DNA of 64,000 nt. Source: Oscillospiraceae bacterium. Its GTDB lineage: Bacteria > Bacillota > Clostridia > Oscillospirales > Oscillospiraceae. The DNA lies in assembly GCA_009781515.1 (NCBI GenBank), contig WQXY01000007.1, forward strand, positions 1-64,000. Reading direction: 5' to 3'. The notes beneath the pieces are model-generated. The model was not told the origin of the DNA, did not search any database, and saw only the letters and a list, made by a program, of their open reading frames with translations. A program made the position numbers and the translations under genes. Position 1 is the stretch's first letter; each line of letters begins with the position of its first letter. This document shows, in pieces, positions 58,911-64,000 of this stretch.

Positions 58911-59957
58911 ATGAAAGAAAAAACAATAGCAAATTCATATCTTTCGTTTTTTTGTGCGGAGCTCGCTATGCTTGTTGATGCAGGGCTCACAATAAATGAA
59001 AGTATTCAAATTTTGCATGAGGACGAAGTGTCCCATGACGGAAAGGAAGTACTAAAAAAGCTTGCTGACGAGCTGTCCGTCGACAATCAGTTTTCAAAAG
59101 CACTGCGCCGGTGTGCAGTTTTTCCGAATTATATGATACAAATGGTTGAAATAGGCGAAAAAACAGGGCGTATTGAAGAAACATTAAAAGCATTGACAGA
59201 ATATTATGACAGGCAAAGCCGTCTTACTGTCGCAGTAAAAAAATCCGTGTTATACCCTGCCATAATACTTGTGTTAATGATTGTTGTCGTGTTGGTTCTG
59301 ATAATTCAAGTGCTTCCGATATTTAGCGATGTTTTTGGAAGATTAGGCACACAAATGTCGCCCGTAGCTACGGCTCTGATGAATTTCGGAAGTATACTGA
59401 CCGGGGCCTCTGTTGTGATAGCAGCAGTTGTGGCTTTGATATTCGTTTTTATTGCAACTGTTTTACTGTCAAATAAGCTTCGTTCATCCGTAAACGCTGC
59501 ATTTCTTAATATGTGGGGCAATAAAGGAATATTCGGGAAAATAGCAACGTCAAGATTTGTATATGCAATGGCGCTAAGCATGGCAAGCGGACTTGACACA
59601 TTAGACGCAATAGAAATTGCCTCTAATGCAAGCGGCGGCTCTAAATCGGTTGATGAAATGCATAAAAAATGCAATGAGCTTATAAATGGTGGAGCACCGA
59701 TACATGAAGCTCTCACAAAGTCGGGAATATTATCAAATCAAAGCGGAAAAATGCTCGCTATCGGGACAAGAAGCGGTAAGGCAGATTTGGCAATGACAGA
59801 AATTGCAAGAAAAAGTGATGTTGAAGTCAGAGAGCGCATTGACGCAATCGTAGGAAAAATCGAACCTGCCTTAGTAATTTCTTCTTCTGTAATTGTAGGT
59901 GTAATCTTAATGTCGGTTATGCTGCCGCTTATGGGAATAATGACATCAATAGGGTAA
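58911..59957 (+). CDS. Type II secretion/type IV pilus platform protein (GspF/PilC)
   Basis: FFCAELAMLVDAGLTINESIQIL; MVEIGEKTGRIEETLKALTEYYDRQ; repeated T2SSF. Confidence 0.9.
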   Translation: MKEKTIANSYLSFFCAELAMLVDAGLTINESIQILHEDEVSHDGKEVLKKLADELSVDNQFSKALRRCAVFPNYMIQMVEIGEKTGRIEETLKALTEYYDRQSRLTVAVKKSVLYPAIILVLMIVVVLVLIIQVLPIFSDVFGRLGTQMSPVATALMNFGSILTGASVVIAAVVALIFVFIATVLLSNKLRSSVNAAFLNMWGNKGIFGKIATSRFVYAMALSMASGLDTLDAIEIASNASGGSKSVDEMHKKCNELINGGAPIHEALTKSGILSNQSGKMLAIGTRSGKADLAMTEIARKSDVEVRERIDAIVGKIEPALVISSSVIVGVILMSVMLPLMGIMTSIG

Positions 59958-59964
59958 CGATAAA

Positions 59965-60294
59965 ATGAAAAGACCGGATATTTTCAAAAAAAATGCATGG
60001 GATATCCTGAAAGGGGCTGTCTTACCTGTGCTTTTCACCTTGGCTGTTGTGCTGATGATTGTGTATGCAATTAACGAAACAGGGGAAAGCTCAAAACAGG
60101 AAGGTGCAAGGATATTAGAAGACAGCATCCGTCGAGCTGTTATTACGGCTTATGCACTTGAAGGTCTCTATCCCTCTACGATTGAACATATCGAACAAAA
60201 TTTCGGAGTTTTTATTGACAGAGAAAGATTTATAGTGCATTACATGGCTTTTGGTTCAAATATGATGCCCGACATTGTGGTGATAAGCAGATGA
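59965..60294 (+). CDS. Small single-TM protein of the pilus-like operon
   Basis: TM GAVLPVLFTLAVVLMIVYAI; tightly packed within operon. Confidence 0.7.
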   Translation: MKRPDIFKKNAWDILKGAVLPVLFTLAVVLMIVYAINETGESSKQEGARILEDSIRRAVITAYALEGLYPSTIEHIEQNFGVFIDRERFIVHYMAFGSNMMPDIVVISR

Positions 60295-60773
60295 AGAATA
60301 GTTCTAAAAGCAAACATATTGATACCATATTTGTAATGGTGGTTTTTTGCATCTTCGCAGTGTCTGTACTTATTGTGTTGACCCTTAGTGCGGGTATCTA
60401 TCAAAGAATGACGGATATTTCCCGCGACAGGGATGACGAGCGTACCATTTTATCTTATATTTGGACAAAAACAAAATCCGCCGATGATGCAGGCATGATA
60501 CATATCGGGGATTTTAATGGAGTTTCTGCGCTTTTCTACGATGAAATAATAAACGATACATTATATCGCACGGCAATTTACGTTTATGACGGTTGGGTCA
60601 GAGAACTTTTCAGTAACCCCGCAGCAGGGCTCGCCCCGCAGGACGGTGCACGGCTTATAAAGCTCGACAACTTATCATTTGAGGTACAAAAAAACGGGAT
60701 AATTGTTGCCCAAACGGAAAATCTGAGCCTTATGCTCTTTCCGCGTGCAAGAACATACGGGGAGGCGGCATAG
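60291..60773 (+). CDS. DUF4860-like single-TM protein of the pilus-like operon
   Basis: IDTIFVMVVFCIFAVSVLIVLTLSAGIYQ; ATGA overlap with preceding gene. Confidence 0.65.
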   Translation: MKNSSKSKHIDTIFVMVVFCIFAVSVLIVLTLSAGIYQRMTDISRDRDDERTILSYIWTKTKSADDAGMIHIGDFNGVSALFYDEIINDTLYRTAIYVYDGWVRELFSNPAAGLAPQDGARLIKLDNLSFEVQKNGIIVAQTENLSLMLFPRARTYGEAA

Positions 60774-61219
60774 TGACGATAAACAGATCTAAGTCATCAT
60801 TGTTTTTAATAGAGCAGCTTATTGCAATCGCAGTGTTTGCAATTTGTGCGGTTGCATGCATTCGGATTATCAGCACAGCATATTTTTACTCAAGAGACAG
60901 CAGAGATATCGGCTTTGCAATAATTGCCGCAGAAAACGCCGCAGAAAACTTCAAAGCAGTCTCGGGAGATTTTGAAATTGTTGCCGACATACTCGGCGGC
61001 AGCAAAACACAAGCAGACGGCAATCTTGTGATAACGGTTTATTATGATAACGACTGGCAAATAACCGATGATACAAATGCGTCGTTTGTTCTTTACTTAA
61101 ACAGCGGGAGCGTTAAGGAACTTTCATCATTTCGTCTGATTGAAGGAAATGTAAGCGTAGAGAGAACTTCGGGAGACGAGCTTATATCATTTGGTATAGC
61201 AATAACCACAAAGGGTTAA
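60773..61219 (+). CDS. Pilin-like protein
   Basis: N-terminal SLFLIEQLIAIAVFAICAVACIRI resembles a prepilin hydrophobic helix with E; GTG start. Confidence 0.65.
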   Translation: MTINRSKSSLFLIEQLIAIAVFAICAVACIRIISTAYFYSRDSRDIGFAIIAAENAAENFKAVSGDFEIVADILGGSKTQADGNLVITVYYDNDWQITDDTNASFVLYLNSGSVKELSSFRLIEGNVSVERTSGDELISFGIAITTKG

Positions 61220-61233
61220 GTTAGGAGTATTTC

Positions 61234-61662
61234 ATGAAATCAAGCGGAATTGGCGTCGGCAGCATTTCTATAGTGCTTGTATTTACCGTGCTGAGCCTAA
61301 CTGTTTTTTCGCTTATTATGCTTTACGTTTCGGGAAACGATAAGGCACTTGTTGATGCAAAAGCCGAAGCTGTTAAAAACTATTACTCGGCAGATGCCGA
61401 GGCAGAAGCTATTTTGGCAGAAATTATGTCATCGGAAAATTTACCTGAGAGTATTAACGGGTCAGCTATTTATAGTGAGTTTGACAGTATTAATATGACG
61501 GAAAAAATAAGCTTCGTAGCGCCGATTTCAGAAACAACCGCCTTATATGTAAACATTGTCCGCAAAGATGATAATTTTGATATTCTTTCGTGGAAAATGG
61601 TTATGATAGACACACCCGGTTATGACGGGTCGCTAAACTTATGGCCCGGCACATCAAATTAA
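61234..61662 (+). CDS. Single-TM protein, minor pilin-like
   Basis: GSISIVLVFTVLSLTVFSLIMLYVSG then helix KAEAVKNYYSADAEAEAIL. Confidence 0.6.
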   Translation: MKSSGIGVGSISIVLVFTVLSLTVFSLIMLYVSGNDKALVDAKAEAVKNYYSADAEAEAILAEIMSSENLPESINGSAIYSEFDSINMTEKISFVAPISETTALYVNIVRKDDNFDILSWKMVMIDTPGYDGSLNLWPGTSN

Positions 61663-61666
61663 AGGA

Positions 61667-62734
61667 ATGGACACAACTATGATTTTAGAATGGTTAAAAC
61701 TCGCTGTTGAGAAAAAAGCATCGGATATTTTTATCGCATCAGGCAGAAGCATTACATTTAAGATTAACGGAGTTATAACACCGCAAAACGGTGAAAAAGT
61801 AACACCTGCCGAAGCGGAGCAGCTGATAACAGGGCTGTTTGATTTGGCAAATAAAAAAATGGACAAATACATCGGAGCGGGCGATGATGACTTCCCCGTT
61901 ACTGTTCCCGGAGTTGCACGCTTTAGGGTAAATGCTTACAGGCAAAGAAATACAATGTCTGCCGTAATCAGAGTTGTCATGTTTGATTTGCCAAACTACA
62001 AAGACTTGCGTATTCCTGAGCAGGTTATGGATGTAGCGCATGAAAATAACGGTCTTGTTCTTGTGACGGGTCCTGCAGGCAGCGGAAAGTCTACAACCCT
62101 TGCATGTATCATTGATGAAATTAATAAAACAAAAAATTCACATATAATTACGCTCGAGGACCCGATAGAGTTTATTTACTATGATAATAAGAGCTTTATC
62201 AGTCAACGCGAGATTTCTTCCGATACAACTTCATATATGGACGCCTTGCGTGCATGTCTTCGTCAGGCTCCAAATATTATCTTGCTCGGTGAAATGCGTG
62301 ACCATGATACAATTTCCGCCGCTATGACTGCGGCCGAAACAGGTCATCTCGTAATTTCGACCCTGCATACCGTGGGAGCGGCAAATACCATTGACAGAAT
62401 TATTGACACATTCCCGCCGGGGCAGCAGCAACAAACCCGTATACAGCTTTCTATGGTGCTTCGCAGTGTTATTTCTCAAATACTAATTCCGGATATTAAT
62501 CATAACTCAATTCCGGCATTTGAGATAATGAAAGTAAATAAAGCAGTTACGAACATCATAAGAGAAGCAAAGACTCATCAAATTGACGGTGTAATTCAAA
62601 ACTCGTCAGATGAAGACATGATAAGCATGGACGCATATCTGTTAAAACTGTACAGAAACGGTGATATTGAAAAGGAAACGGCGCTCGGATATGCATCCAA
62701 TGTTGAGCAGATGCAAAGGCAAATAAGCCTGTAA
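61667..62734 (+). CDS. PilT-like type IV pilus ATPase
   Basis: GPAGSGKSTTLACIIDEIN; THIITLEDPIEF-like SHIITLEDPIEFIY; ETGHLVISTLHT. Confidence 0.92.
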   Translation: MDTTMILEWLKLAVEKKASDIFIASGRSITFKINGVITPQNGEKVTPAEAEQLITGLFDLANKKMDKYIGAGDDDFPVTVPGVARFRVNAYRQRNTMSAVIRVVMFDLPNYKDLRIPEQVMDVAHENNGLVLVTGPAGSGKSTTLACIIDEINKTKNSHIITLEDPIEFIYYDNKSFISQREISSDTTSYMDALRACLRQAPNIILLGEMRDHDTISAAMTAAETGHLVISTLHTVGAANTIDRIIDTFPPGQQQQTRIQLSMVLRSVISQILIPDINHNSIPAFEIMKVNKAVTNIIREAKTHQIDGVIQNSSDEDMISMDAYLLKLYRNGDIEKETALGYASNVEQMQRQISL

Positions 62735-62772
62735 ACAGAGGGAAAGCTGTCAGATTTGTAAGCTTAGAGGTA

Positions 62773-62801
62773 TTGAAAAATCTGCATAAATATGCTATTA
62801 T
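62773..62801 (+). promoter_or_regulatory. Promoter preceding the poly(DA) gene
   Basis: TTGAAA-17 bp-TATTAT, followed by ~155-nt leader. Confidence 0.55.
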
Positions 62802-62959
62802 TCAACGCAGATGTATAAAAATAATATGCATTTTCCATAGAGACTGAACTCTCTAAAAAGCGTTTAACCGTGTTGCACGACAGCAAAGCGGCTGAAAACG
62901 GGGAATCCCAACCCCAGAACAAAAGAGACTAATACTAAAAAAAGTAAGGGGAAAGAAAA

Positions 62960-64000
<1,041 letters not shown>

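Noticed and set aside
62810-62955. c-di-GMP-I (GEMM) riboswitch
   Set aside because: A GCAAAG string is present but the paired GGCAAACC / GGGACGCAAAGCC core and P1 are not found; kept only as an unassigned structured leader

Overview
The window looks like a Clostridia/Oscillospiraceae-like (Bacillota) chromosome segment; this taxonomy is inferred from gene content and order, not searched. Left part (about 0-19.7 kb): an array of zinc-ribbon/PQ-rich/single-TM surface proteins, two membrane-anchored XRE regulators, an ECF sigma/anti-sigma-like pair, YjbQ, a very large cNMP-domain protein, Ogt, a Nat-type ABC transporter, a class B sortase, a hybrid 7TM histidine kinase, a leaderless GH9 and PgeF. 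At 19.7-22.6 kb there is a BcgI-like restriction-modification operon. From about 22,662 to 33,198 there is an integrative mobilizable element inserted at the 3' end of guaA. Both junctions carry the guaA C-terminal coding sequence TIEWE-stop. The element carries a tyrosine integrase, an excisionase-like HTH, a MobV relaxase, MobC, an oriT candidate, a type II RM system with two C5-methyltransferases and a C-protein-like regulator, and a zinc-hook-like AAA ATPase. From 34.3 kb on: rpmG-secE-nusG-rplK-rplA, tRNA-His/Gln/Lys, a lytic transglycosylase, and the complete S10-spc-alpha ribosomal run (rpsJ to rplQ). The right end has a compact type IV pilus-like operon followed by an open reading frame that runs off the window. 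That ORF has a small leaderless beta-rich-looking domain and then at least 115 uninterrupted Asp-Ala dipeptides encoded by GAYGCN hexanucleotides, and it is missing from the supplied ORF track. The points most worth following up are the poly(DA) protein with its leader and pilus neighbourhood, the guaA-integrated defence element, and the zinc-ribbon surface protein family, which includes one with a seven-repeat RCC1-like domain.
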